From Trichoplax sp. H2 (Eukaryota; Placozoa; Uniplacotomia; Trichoplacea): a stretch of DNA of 59,358 bases. Below the pieces are notes generated by a model that saw only the letters and a program-made list of their open reading frames with translations, was not told the DNA's origin and searched no databases. Within the stretch, counting starts at the first letter, position 1; each line of letters begins with the position of its first letter. Positions 46,301 through 58,394 of this stretch are shown here, one piece after another. Made by a program: the position numbers and the translations under genes. The stretch is from the NCBI GenBank assembly GCA_003344405.1, contig NOWV01000297.1:1-59358 (forward strand), written 5' to 3'.

Positions 46301-48904
46301 CCATAACCCATTTCTCTTCTTAGAGTATTTTAATATAGGAATGATGAGAGGCAATTCCTTGTGATTATAGTAGCGTGTTGATAGGCATAAATAATTTATA
46401 GACACTGCACGTAGTATGTAAAATACTACATAAGTATTTAAAAAGTAAGCTCTGTATTTTATAAGGCGACAGCATTTACCAAAAAGTACATAGCACTATA
46501 AAAATAGAAGCAAAATATAATATAGAAATAGGATGATAATTGGAAGTATTAAAAATATGCAATTTACAAGTTAGATAATCTATTCCGCGATTACAATCTT
46601 ATAGGCATATTACAGTAAGCTCCCTTTTCTATAAGGCATAGTATTATAAAAATAGAAGTAGGATATAATAACGAAATGGGAGGATAGTGGTAAGTATAAA
46701 AATATGCAGTTTTCAAGTTCGATATGGTAATTAATCTAATACATGATTCTGATCTTGCGTGCTATAGACTCTTATGAAGTAAAAGGACCATACAATTTTC
46801 TATCCTTTAGGTATTCAGCTATGCTATGTAGTTGTAGTAATGTATGGAGTACAGGGCAATTAGGATATTTGACTATATGCTAGGCAAAGCTTATGTACAG
46901 GATATTCTAAAATCGTGGCTATAATTCTATTAATAATTATAATTATAAATAAGGTTAATTTTATCTTCAGGTTAACATTTATAACTCATACTTCGTTACT
47001 ATCATTTCCTACAAAATATCGTTTAAAATAAATATCTTCCGAGACAGTCGTGTTTAACTCATTATCACTGATTCTTTCTTTCTTAACATCCTTAATTATA
47101 TGAGTGCATTCACATCATAGTACCATAATAGGCTTTGTTTAAAATTCTGTAGATAGCAGCAGAAGTAAATTGCCTTTACCATTAATAAGAGAAAGTAGGT
47201 TGAATATTTTTATAGTAGGTTGAATATTTTTATAGTGGCTTATGATCAATTTATTTTAAGTTTTACTATTGTTAGACAGTTTTTTATGATAGGAGACAAT
47301 CAGTTATTAATATACCTTGTCTATCTTTTAATTTTATCAACGTGAAACTAAATATTTTTGTTTTTTATATAAACTATTTTACTATTTTATCTACGTGCTA
47401 GTTAGTTCATTTAAAAAGCGATTACCAAAGCAAAAAATGTCCTTTGAGTTCTAATTTTTTAGTTGCCATGTAAAATAATGATATCACGCGCTGAGAAAAA
47501 GCTTCATTTATTAAATAGGTCCTTTGATGTCATGATTAAATTACGTGATTTTCGATAAATATGCTGAAAGTAGTACCTGGACTTATGTCATTGGCCTATT
47601 TCAATTAATCATCAACTAATGAGTGTTGCTATGAAAAATTGATATAATTATCAGATTTAAAAAGGATTAAATAAAAAAATAAAATGTATAGAGGAGGTTT
47701 AAATTTAAACTAACTGATGTAATCGGAATTCAATAATATAAACAAAGGCTAGAAAGACTAAATTTCTTATAGCATCTATTCAATACCTGACAGACTATCA
47801 CGATGATATTAAAGCGATAATTATAATTTGTAAACAGATTGACGTGATTTTCTGGTAAAAAAAAGTATGTCGTCATATGGCCATGATCGTCAATACTGTT
47901 ATTCTTCATTTTAGGTTCAAATTGATGCTTTATATAATAATTTATAGATAAAGAAATTTGTTAAACGTCCATATTAATATAAGTTATTAATCAGATATAA
48001 TTGCATCTTCCATCCTCTTAACGCATCAATTATTTGACGTACTTATGCACACGATCACATCAACATAATGGATACAGAATTTGGAATCATTATTTTAGAT
48101 TTGTAATTATTATTTTGAAATGCGATTGCTATAACCTTAATATTCAGTCAACGGAAAGCGACTTTGTAAGAAAATCTTTAAATAACTAACTCCAACTAAT
48201 ATAGTGCTTGGGTTAATTTTGAACCGATCGACTTCTGTAGATCTAATAGTGTAAATGTTATTTCGCTGCAACATTTACATTATTCATGGAGTTATGCATC
48301 ATTCGACCAATATTAATATTGTATTATTCAATTGATTTATATGGCTCGCTATACTTCGATGTCGCATCAAATTAATTGATATTAATTTTATTTTTAATTG
48401 AATTTCATCAGATCAAGCTAAAATTGACATGTTCATTAAACTACTTATTTTTTTTAGTTCTATCGGCCATAGTAGTGGTAGTCGGTTCAATATGACTGAT
48501 ATGTCAATAGAATATTCTGATCACTACTGATCCCGTCTTATTTCTATATAAACGACTATTGAATAGCATTTAAAAGTTGAATATTTTATAACTAATCTTG
48601 AGGTAGCCATCATCTACCGGTGGCTTTACTAGGATATAAATTAGTATAAATGTAACGAACATCGATTTTAAAGTAGTTAATACCTATTGCAACATAAGCC
48701 AGCCCCCCTTTCATGCATCATAGATTGTCATTTAATAAATAGATTTTTATGCTTTTATTCAAAGTCATCCAGTCTAACAATGTGTAGAAAATGTATAGAG
48801 AAATAAAGCACTATTCAAATATTAACAATAAAATGAGAGTAAAAGTAGGCATTAGCGAAGAGATCGTTATAGACTGATATTATTGCAGACATCGTTGACT
48901 TTGA
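40321..48904. other. Long gene-poor stretch upstream of SoxE
   Basis: No confident gene. It holds an 11-base G run followed by poly-A at 40917-40940, a palindrome TAACAATTGTTA at 40449-40460, and a plus-strand exon-like piece at 41216-41252 with acceptor AACAG and donor GTGAGT. Open frames at 41540-41725 and 41840-42112 could belong to a small plus-strand gene but show no conserved motif. ORFs at 43008-46323 are AT-rich and look random. This region may hold distal SoxE regulatory elements. Confidence 0.4.
46444..46780. repeat. Two-copy ~170 bp tandem repeat
   Basis: AGTAAGCTC at 46444 and 46614 starts two copies. They share TATAAGGC, TATAAAAATAGAAG, GATATAATA, TAAAAATATGCA and TTCAAGTT..GATA landmarks in order. 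A perfect 20-base duplication of the AGGTTGAATATTTTTATAGT type also occurs at 47194-47236. Confidence 0.75.
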
Positions 48905-49566
48905 TCATAGTGTATCTCCTCCTTCTTGCCAACCCCTCTGTTTTGATGAGCTAACTTACAGGAATTGATAGGCGTGTAGTTACATCTGGTGTCGCTAATA
49001 ATATTAATAAGATTGAAGTTCGCGAATTCAAAATTATCTTATGCAAATAAGATAGTGTTTTAGCATGAAGTAAGTTGCCTTAAAGTAATCGAAAGTAATT
49101 GGATCATTGACATACAATTTCATTAGAGTTCCATAGAAAGAAGAAATTTAAACATCAAATTTTATCATTACTTTTGTCTTGTGACAATTAACAATAATAC
49201 GATTTACGTCAACTATTCATGACATTACTAAATTCGGTCGACAAACATTAGAATACAATCTAGATATAGACACGTATTATAGCCAATGTAAATTGTATTA
49301 TTTAGGCAAGTACAGTAGTGCAGTTAATATACAAGATGCCCAAAATAGGACAGCGTGCGAAAATAAATTATCTTATTTATGTTTATACGTAAATATAGAA
49401 AATAAAATCATTTGCGACAAGCTCTAAATTTAATTTATCTCAACCCCACCTCTTCGACTAGAATCTTCTTGGTCCAATTTAATGAATATGTTTAATATTA
49501 TTTCAAATTTCAATTAAATTTGACGGAATATGTCATTAATTATGACTAACGTTGCTCTTCCGCCAT
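48905..49566 (-). CDS. Possible very small spliced gene (33 aa)
   Basis: Four minus-strand pieces join in phase: 49566-49551 (ATG GCG GAA GAG CAA C, donor GTTAGT), 49467-49450 (donor GTGGGG, weak), 48994-48960 (acceptor TTATTAG, donor GTAAGT), 48937-48905 (acceptor AAAACAG, stop TGA). The product would read MAEEQQDSSRR, then ATPDVTTRLSIP, then RGWQEGGDTL. The hydrophilic, Pro/Gly-containing sequence is unlike random AT-rich translation. An exon could be missing in the 450-base second intron, so it may be longer. Function unknown. Confidence 0.3.
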
Positions 49567-52500
49567 AGTTATCTATCAGAGATTTCTTCTTCATTAATGC
49601 TAATCAGATAATATTTTATAGGGGTATGCATCAATGCAGTAAATAGTTTTTACTGGATCAGTCATACAATTCAATCTATAAATTTATGTAGCGACAGAAA
49701 AGTGAAAAGAATAGAGTGGATTTTCATATGATCACACTTGTATTAACTTTTTTGTTATATTTCGCGGCAATAGAATCTTTTATGTTGTCATGAGAATCCA
49801 TTGTCTTGTTGGAACTATGAGTAAAATTATCTCATTAATAAATAATAGACATACATAAAAAGCAGCAGAACTAGATAATTCATTTGAATAATGATGAAAC
49901 AAGTTCATCATGTTATGCCGAGAATATTGATGGTTCACATTTTAGATACTGTTTGATGACGTAGTTGATATTTTGTATTTATCTGACTATTATGAAGGAA
50001 TTGTGAGTAGCATTAATATTGAAGACGGTTATTTTAATTAAGAGGGTGGGGAAAAGCTGGTCCTAGCTAATTTTAGCTTATTTCTATGTTGCAGTAACTG
50101 GTAAACAGATCTCAAGAGGCAAAAGGAGAGCGATGACAAGATATCTTTATTGGATAAAGCAGTAACTTGTCTGGATAAATTTGTATTTGAATATTCAATC
50201 TAATTAAATTGAAAATAAAAAATTGGCGACTATGATATTCCAATGGATCTATTCTACTAAATTGTATTTTCAGATTTTTAATTCAATGTTTTGTATTTGG
50301 ATAATAATGGCCTGAATGATACTTTAGCAAAGAAGGTTTCTGTTATCGATTCTTTACGTTAGTTCTTAATATAGAGCAATGTGTGCAAAAGAAAATATTT
50401 TCCGATATTGATTTTTAGCCTAATTGGGAACTGATCTTATTACACATTGAATAATCTCACATTTACTTGTTATTTAATTCAGCTGATATTGTTTATATTG
50501 ATACAGAAAGTTAGTCAAGTTAATTAAGTTGTTAAATAGAGCGATTATTTTTCTCTGATTACTATTACCGGGATTATCCTTATTTTATAAATTAATAAAC
50601 TTTCAGATAAATCTATCTATATACTAGTATATGTGTTGGGATATTGATAATTTCCTGCATATTTAAGTGTAGGCGTTGAAAATTCAAGTATACCTTATAT
50701 TAAGATTTAAAAATATACATGTTTTGACGGAATAAAATAGATTCATTAGATTACCGTTGTTAATATAATATGTAGCTAAGATTGAAAATATGGTTGTATA
50801 GTGCTCATTTGAGCAGGCTGTAAATAGTTGAAAACTTCTGGAAAGAGCGTCTAGGGATTTATTGCAAGTGCTTGAATTATCAACTACTGTAAATTATGCT
50901 TTATAGGCCAGTTATTCTATTTACCTATAAGACATTCCATTATAAAAGAAATAAATCAATAGGAGTGGTCTCGTGGTAAAATAGGTAGAGAACTATTTTT
51001 GAATAGTAATATTAATAAAAATAATTTTCTTTGAGTTTGATTGCTAAAGCATATACACGTAAACATAAACTATAAGCAATTATAGTTGTACTAGATTGCA
51101 TTTATCTTTGGATGAATTTTTATATTCCTTAATTGATTGTATTGCTGTTAACTTCCTGCTGACTTTCATATTTCAAATAATATTCTACTTCATGATATAA
51201 AAATAGTTTAATGATCAATCATTGTTTGAACTGTGGGATACACGTATGCTGATATTAGTCAATGATCTGTTGTTATATTGGTTGGGGTGGGTTAAATAGG
51301 CAAACAATACTGCGAGACTTATTTAATTTAGCGATCACGGTAAATGTTTACCGTGCTTGACGTCTAAAATTTTTTTTATTTATTATTAATCCTATTAATT
51401 ATTTGATTATTCTTCGATAAATATACTCGATAATCATTACTGATGGTATTCTAAATCTATAAGTATCATTTAATGACGGTCTGAATTGATGATAGTAATG
51501 AAACTACTACATATTTAGCTATTTAACTCTCTAATTCTTATTTTAAGTTTTTAAGTATTGCTTTAAAATCAGAACGTTGTATATGACGATAAAAAATCTC
51601 ATTATGAGTTTAAGATCTTATACTGTAAATAATTTATTCTTCAACCATTTGCAAACTTAGCCAATGACTACAATTACTACATTACATCAATTAACAATGA
51701 TATTAATTCCTTCTGTGTCAAACTCTGCTCGGTTTACTTTCGATTGAATAAAAAAACGATCGCTTTCTTTTACATCTTTTTATTATAGGGAACTATTTAT
51801 TGAAAATTCAGCTTATTTACTTTACGATTTTGAAAATATGAACGAGTGCTGAATAGTAAAATAGTTGCTTATTCGTCTTAAATTAGTACAGAGTCGGTAA
51901 AATTTCTCAATTTAAGCTGACAATGAGTACATCGATGTTGATTTAACGAATATATAAGATTGAATATGAATACTGTAATGCAAATTTCTTGTCGGTAGTA
52001 AAGTACAGTAATTGCAATTCTGTCAGTAAAATGATGAATTACAATTAGCTAGAAATATTAGATAGGCTCATAGGATTATAGCCGGCGGGCAGGCCGAAAT
52101 ATTTAGCATATCTTACTTGTACGTACGTTGAAATAAGTACTTAGTAATTTTATATCCGGTTTTGCTTGAAGGTATAAACTTATGAGAAACATCTTGCTAT
52201 TATGATTGTATTCTGAGTAAGCTTAACTAAAATATCAATACGTAGTTAATAGTGTTTTGATTACGATAGTAAGAAGACCTCTTCTTAGTTAAGCTGAATT
52301 TCGCTGATAATAATTATTAATGGAAAATGGGAACATTAATATCTATCCAGGAAAACTGGTTTGTAAGCCATATGCACGTATAGTATGTAATTTGTGCTTT
52401 TAATTTTATCTATGTTATTCAAATACATACGTACATATATCCTGCATCATACATTCAATGCAATTCTATAGATAGTTCAAAAATTATTTAACGTTTACAT

Positions 52501-55500
52501 AGGAAGCATCAGATGGAAGTTTAACGCTCTGTCGTCAACAGATTCAATATATGCAATAAGTAAACAAATATTGAATCTCTAAATATACAAATAGATTGAT
52601 TACTTGGCGAATTTTAACCTTCCAATCCACGTTCATTATTAAGTTAAACCCAGAATGTAAAGCTGTAATGATTTAAAATACTAACAAAGAGAATTTTGAA
52701 GTGTTGTCCAATATTGATCTATAGTTATAGTTTACTTGATCATAATGAATCAATGACCGGAAGACTATTCAATTTTTGTTCTAGTAGCGTTGGCAAAATG
52801 TGTTTACAGTATGCTCGTTATATCTTATTATTAAAGCCACAATTGCCTTCACAGAGATGACTTTCTGATCAGGAAATACCAGATTGTTATATAAGAAGTT
52901 GTTAATGATTTGATTTTCCTCTGGGACAGTCAACATTAAACTCAATGCTAGTATTAATGTCAAATCCTTATTTCTATACAAGTTTACGTTAAGTAGGGTT
53001 TATTAAATAGTGATAATAATACTTCGTGATGACATTATTTGTTTTTTCCTTTCCTTGCAGCTGGACAAGGTATTGTGTTGGTGCATAATGGCTTCGCTAA
53101 ATTTAATTTACTGACGTCGTTGTAATAAATGATGAATTTAATGTTGAAAAATGAATGCCTTGCATATTACCTAACAATTTGTTATTGCGTTCCATTAAGG
53201 CAAAACAATCGAAGTTATGTTCTGTATTGTGTCAAATTACATGAAAATTGGTATGTGAACAAGAATAAGTGAATGATAAAATGAAATTTTTTAACACCAT
53301 TGTTTAAAATTGGCAAATGATTTGAGTCGTTAAGATTGATTGATATTGAAAAAGTTTAAGCCTAGGTGTGTAGTAATCGTTTTGATTATTCCAGATTTGA
53401 AAGGATTTCATCATACAACGACGGCATTTACAACAGATGATGAGAAGAATTTCTTCATTGTAAAGGCTTGCTATTGATTGATGCATGCATTAAATTGGAA
53501 TTGATATAAAATGATTACACGATAGAGTAACCTAGTATTCGTAGCTGCCCATTTCAATATGTTCAAATTCATTGGTTGTCTACTTTCTGTCAATCAAAGA
53601 ACAGACTACGTAAACATAAGTTGGATGTGTACTAAAATAATAATAACTTTCATTTACAAATAAACAATTTACGAATTTCCTTCTTGTGGCTCGTTATTTT
53701 ACTCTTTACAAGGAATTTTAATTGCTTCTTTTACAGGAAGCATTCGTCATACTTTGCTTAAAGTGATATTTAATAGCAATCATTATTGTATAGTGTAGTT
53801 ATCCGTGCTTTGTACATAAAATTGAATTATAATTTATAAGTAGTGATCGAATTACTTTGGAAAAAGTGACAATTACGGATTGTAAAATAGAAACAGGCCG
53901 TATACTGTATTAGCGGTGAAATCACCCATAACTTTCTAGAATTTATTTCTTTTAATTAGAATCATTCAAAAGAGAGTGGTAATGGACAATTTCCTTTACA
54001 AATTGCCAATAATTAGAACAAGATTGATCAATTTTGAGGGAATCTACAGTATCTACGTTTCTATATAGTAAAACCAAACCCATTTTGATATCCTAAGCTG
54101 TGGCTAATTACGCTTTTGCTATGGCTATTAATTATCAGATGTCAACACACTTTTACGAATAATATGCTGTAAAAAATAACGCATATATAGCAGTGCAAAT
54201 TATAGACGCTGCGGCAAACTGGATAAATGGAGTGTTTATTACCGATTCATGGTTTGTGTCTGACATACTACGTTGTTAATTAGCTAATTAAATTATAATA
54301 ACTGCCTTAATTAACAGTACCTTTAACATTAATTTCATCATTTTTGATAGTTTTTCCACCGGTAGAACAAAGTATGACTAGTAGTGATCGAATCTTAATG
54401 ATATTTAAAAAGTATTTCTGCTATTCTGCTTTGCAATTCTACCTAATATTGTGCTCTATTCCCTCTCATTTACATTGCAATACATCGTGGTTTTCATCAT
54501 TTAATAAGGACACATTGAATTATCAATGGATACTAATTAGGATTAGCCATTATGAATGATCACGTAGAATTTTTTGAATATCCAACTCGTTTCTTAGTAT
54601 GCCATAAGAAATGAATAGATTCATTTATGCTACTAAACATTTAATTTTGACCGGTAGTTATTTCTAAACGCTGTCTGTTACTTAATATAGCGGATTTTGA
54701 CCTTAAAACACTATGCGTATACGCTGTAGGAAGTAATAGTAGCTAATATGCTTACTAAGAAATGTATTTTATATTTAATGATAAATTATATACTGAAATA
54801 ATCGTAATTTACTGGATACTAATACCTGAAATAAGTTACTATACGCGTATATTCAAGTTACTTATCGTATTGTAAATTGAATTAAATACTGGAAAGATCA
54901 TGATTTGCTGTAGGTCTAATATCAATTTGACTAGATACTGATAGCTGAGGTGAGTTGCTGTAGGCATATATTCACATTATTTATCGTATTCCTTGATGAA
55001 AGTACAAATGTATAGCTATGTTGTAGTTTTAGTCAGAACTTATTAAGGCTAAAGCTATCGAATTTCGTCTGTTCAGCGGAGTAAATTGTATTCCTTCACA
55101 TCACAAATTATATTGATGGGAGGGGGGAGGAAGGTTATTGCAAGAATTTTAGATAATCAGCAGCAATAATATTCTCTGTTTTTGACAAAATTAATCATGT
55201 CGAAAAAGTCAAGAAAACAATGAAATAACGTAATTTTATAAAAAAAATAAAATGAAAAGCATCTTCATAACATGAGGGGAGGGAGGAAGATTTTTACAAC
55301 AGAATTTCGACAGGTATAGCATAATCATTTAAAAGTAGATGACAATGTTGTCTATCCGATGTTAACGCTCTTTGACAATAATTTTATTTTGCTAAATTGG
55401 AATAAAACGAAATCATTTTCTTTAACTATATGTAAAGGTCATCAGACTAATGAAATTTTTATTAATTATGTTATTAAGACATCATATAGATACTTGAGTT

Positions 55501-57799
55501 ATGACAGGATCACAATAGTTAATTGGTCTTGATATATTCAATCAATATTGAAAGATCCGTTCCGACCACCTACTAAGGAAGCTCGGTATAATTCGTATTA
55601 AGGTTACGAATATAATTTCCAAATTGGTCGTTATAGGCGATATTTATTACGGTAACTCACATTAGACATACTACTAAAGAAGCTCAATGCGATCAGTATT
55701 TAGGATATGAATGGAGAGTTTTACCTTTGGTTCCCTCGATCGGTATACATCCATGAAAAATTTTACTCGAATGGATCAGTGGCATAGATGTATACAGAGA
55801 CCAGTTACCAATACATTAATGTACTGATAGGCTAGCATACAATTCGAATAAATAATAAAATTAATAAGAAGTACATAAAAGTCATGAATAGACGAAAATT
55901 CATTTGCAAGAAAATTGGATTATCCTTAATCACATAACTTTATAAAGTGATAAAAAAGGCGTTAGTTCTAAATTACAGTACAGTACCATAGAAATAAACC
56001 AACACTTCTTAGTTATTATTGAGAGTTGTTTATTCATGACAACATTTTCTCTAATTAATTTATTTGCTCGTAACTAAGTTCAGTCTGATAGAATAACAGG
56101 AGTTGAATGAATGCACTGAAAGGCAGTGCGATACTGCGGTATCATCAAGCAGTAAAAAACAAATCAGCCATAATTATCGTTCATGTCAATATGCAAATTG
56201 CAATAATAAGGAATGTACATTGTACAGGTATTCAACTGGAAATAATCGTCATGTTATATAGGCTAATTGATAGATCTATAGATAAGTTGTTATCCAATTT
56301 GGGTCGAGTTACTAGCAGTAAATCGCCAATCTAATTATGTTATTATTTGATTTAGATTGTCACTCTCTGGAATACAGTCTAGTTGTAATATAATTGGGCT
56401 TGCATGCAATCATTGGAAAGCCTAATCAAAAGATAGGAGGCTTTCTTCATTTTATTTACTATTAATCAATTTAATGATGACTTTCATACATGCGCAAGTG
56501 GTATTTGCGAAATCAGTTGTTAGTGTTGGATGGCATCCTGACTGTAGTCTGTAAAAGCGTTTTGGCAATTTTTACAGGAATATTGACTTCAATTGATTGC
56601 CAATTTTTTTCCATGTCAGGCTTGAAGTAAAAGAAGTTGATAGTTCTTCTCTATGACCTATTTAGCCTGGCAATGTTGCATACTGGCACTCTTGTATTCA
56701 ATCGTGTCATCTGCAATCGGCGATCATACTGAGCTTTAGTGTTGGAGCATAGGTAACTAATAATTGGCCCCGAATTATCTAATTTAAGATGATTTTCAGG
56801 TCGTTTGATTTTTCTTTGGACTACAGAAAGTAGCGCATATACACTTCGCTATTTCTGAGCCGATAGTATATTGCAATAGCAATCAATAGCCATATATTTA
56901 TCTACATAAGCATATCAGATAGTATATTGCAATAGCAATCAATAGCCATGCATTTATTTACATCAGCATACCATATATTACAGTATATGAAGACAGGAGA
57001 GTATTGTCAAAACTACAGTAGAATAGTAGTAATATTTGAAGAAACTGACTGGGACTAAGAAAAAAATTAACATCGTGAGAGCAGAGCAAGAAGTGCAATA
57101 AAGTAGCAAATTCACGAGAGAAGAATTACTCTTATTACGAGATTGAAGAAATTTCGATGTTCAATGCTAAGAAACATTTGATATCTTACACTCTAGTTCT
57201 TTCATTATAACTATTTTATTCCTCTACTTTCTTATACTGTACTTAAGCGTATGTTACACTTGTTATAAATTCAACTCACAACCTGTCTTTACCTACTGCA
57301 TTCAGATTATTAAGGTCTTTACGTTGTCTAGACTCATCTATGTACCAGACTTAAAATTGTATACTGGCTGGCTCTGTTTATGCATGAAGGTCTAAGACTG
57401 GGTAAACCTACATTGAGAATTGTAATATATTCTAGAGACTTAGCTTAAATGCTACGTTTTTCATAGCACAGGTATTTACATCAATATGCGTATACCAGTT
57501 TACAAAGTGTAGAGCAGAGTGTGTTGTAAAATAAAGCATTTTGTCCGTAAAAACTACAAAATGACTTAATGCATATAAAAATTCGTAAGAGAAATAATTT
57601 AAAAATATACCATTGGAGAGGCTAGAAAGAATGCTAGCTGAAAGTATAATTTTAATTAAGTAAACTACTCTAGTTTTAGAGAAACGAAGGTGCAAATATC
57701 GTGCATTACAGTCCTGTAGCGAGGTAGCAGTAATTTTCTAGTTAGCCTGCAGACTGGAAATAGCTTTGTCTACAGCTGCCACGACCTGTAAGTTGTGAC
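49567..57799. other. Long gene-poor stretch
   Basis: No confident gene. One excellent acceptor (TTTTTTCCTTTCCTTGCAG) at 53041-53059 precedes a short open frame ending in TAA near 53125 (GQGIVLVHNGFAKF); I found no convincing upstream exon. Diverged two-copy repeats lie at about 54781-54990, 55100-55390, 55560-55720 and 56862-56972. Small ORFs at 52781, 53304, 54344, 56107 and 57432 show nothing recognisable. Confidence 0.4.
56862..56972. repeat. Two-copy 56 bp direct repeat
   Basis: GATAGTATATTGCAATAGCA followed by ATCAATAGCCAT occurs at 56862 and 56918, and the following TTTAT.TACAT.AGCATA also repeats. Nearly identical, so recent. Confidence 0.9.
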
Positions 57800-57953
57800 T
57801 AGGGACTACTCAACTCAAAAATGTTCTCCTATATTAAAAATATATGGGACTTGTTAATACTGTAGATTCGTTGCCAGTCCCGTATATTTTTAGTATAGGA
57901 GAAATTTTTGAGTTACGGCTTTGAGAGGAGAATTTTTAGTTAAGTAGTTCCTA
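57800..57953. mobile_element. hAT-like MITE (154 bp) with 8 bp target-site duplication
   Basis: Terminal inverted repeats TAGGGACTACTCAACT (left) and, read from the right end, TAGGAACTACTTAACT. They are flanked by identical 8-base sequences GTTGTGAC at 57792-57799 and 57954-57961. Inside is a second, longer inverted pair: AACTCAAAAA, TTCTCCTATA, AAAAATATA, GGGACT at 57811-57853 against its complement at 57877-57914. It could fold into a long hairpin. The 8 bp duplication and TAGGG-type ends fit the hAT superfamily. There is no transposase ORF, so it is non-autonomous. Confidence 0.85.
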
Positions 57954-58118
57954 GTTGTGACACAAGGAGATCATATAAACTGAGTACACTCTACTGTACC
58001 TTGGTTGATCCAGTAAAACTACCTTGTAACCTAATATTAAGTACGATTAATCTTCAAATATGAGATTCTGTGCTGATATAATCGTTCCATCTCTACTTTT
58101 TATCCTACAGATAATTCT

Positions 58119-58367
58119 ATGATCAATGTGTATACTATTCTACTGTATTATCGGCATTTTAGCTCAATTGACATAGTAAACCATTGGCGCGTCTGTCCTA
58201 ACATGAAATTGAGAAGGAAAAATCGAAATAATAAATTAGCAGTTTTAGCACAGCTCCAGCACAGCAAGATGTGCTATGAAATGCCAATTCGTCAGATTTG
58301 TCGTTCCGAGTCGGATCAGTTTTTAGAGAAGAAATATTTTTTAATCGGATTTCGGAGTGAGACATAG
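58119..58367 (+). CDS. Small ORF of doubtful reality (82 aa)
   Basis: ATG-led ORF with a basic, Cys-containing middle (WRVCPNMKLRRKNRNNK) and end (IRQICRSESDQFLEKKYF). Less biased than random AT-rich translation, but no family is recognised and there are no splice partners. It sits between the MITE and the minisatellite. It may be an exon, a relic or chance. Confidence 0.2.
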   Translation: MINVYTILLYYRHFSSIDIVNHWRVCPNMKLRRKNRNNKLAVLAQLQHSKMCYEMPIRQICRSESDQFLEKKYFLIGFRSET

Positions 58368-58394
58368 CATTTTGATGGACCTTTTACTGTACAG

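Noticed and set aside
57996-58022. TACCTTGGTTGATCCAGTAA resembling the 5' end of 18S rRNA
   Set aside because: The similarity stops after about 20 bases and no rRNA sequence follows; chance or a tiny relic.
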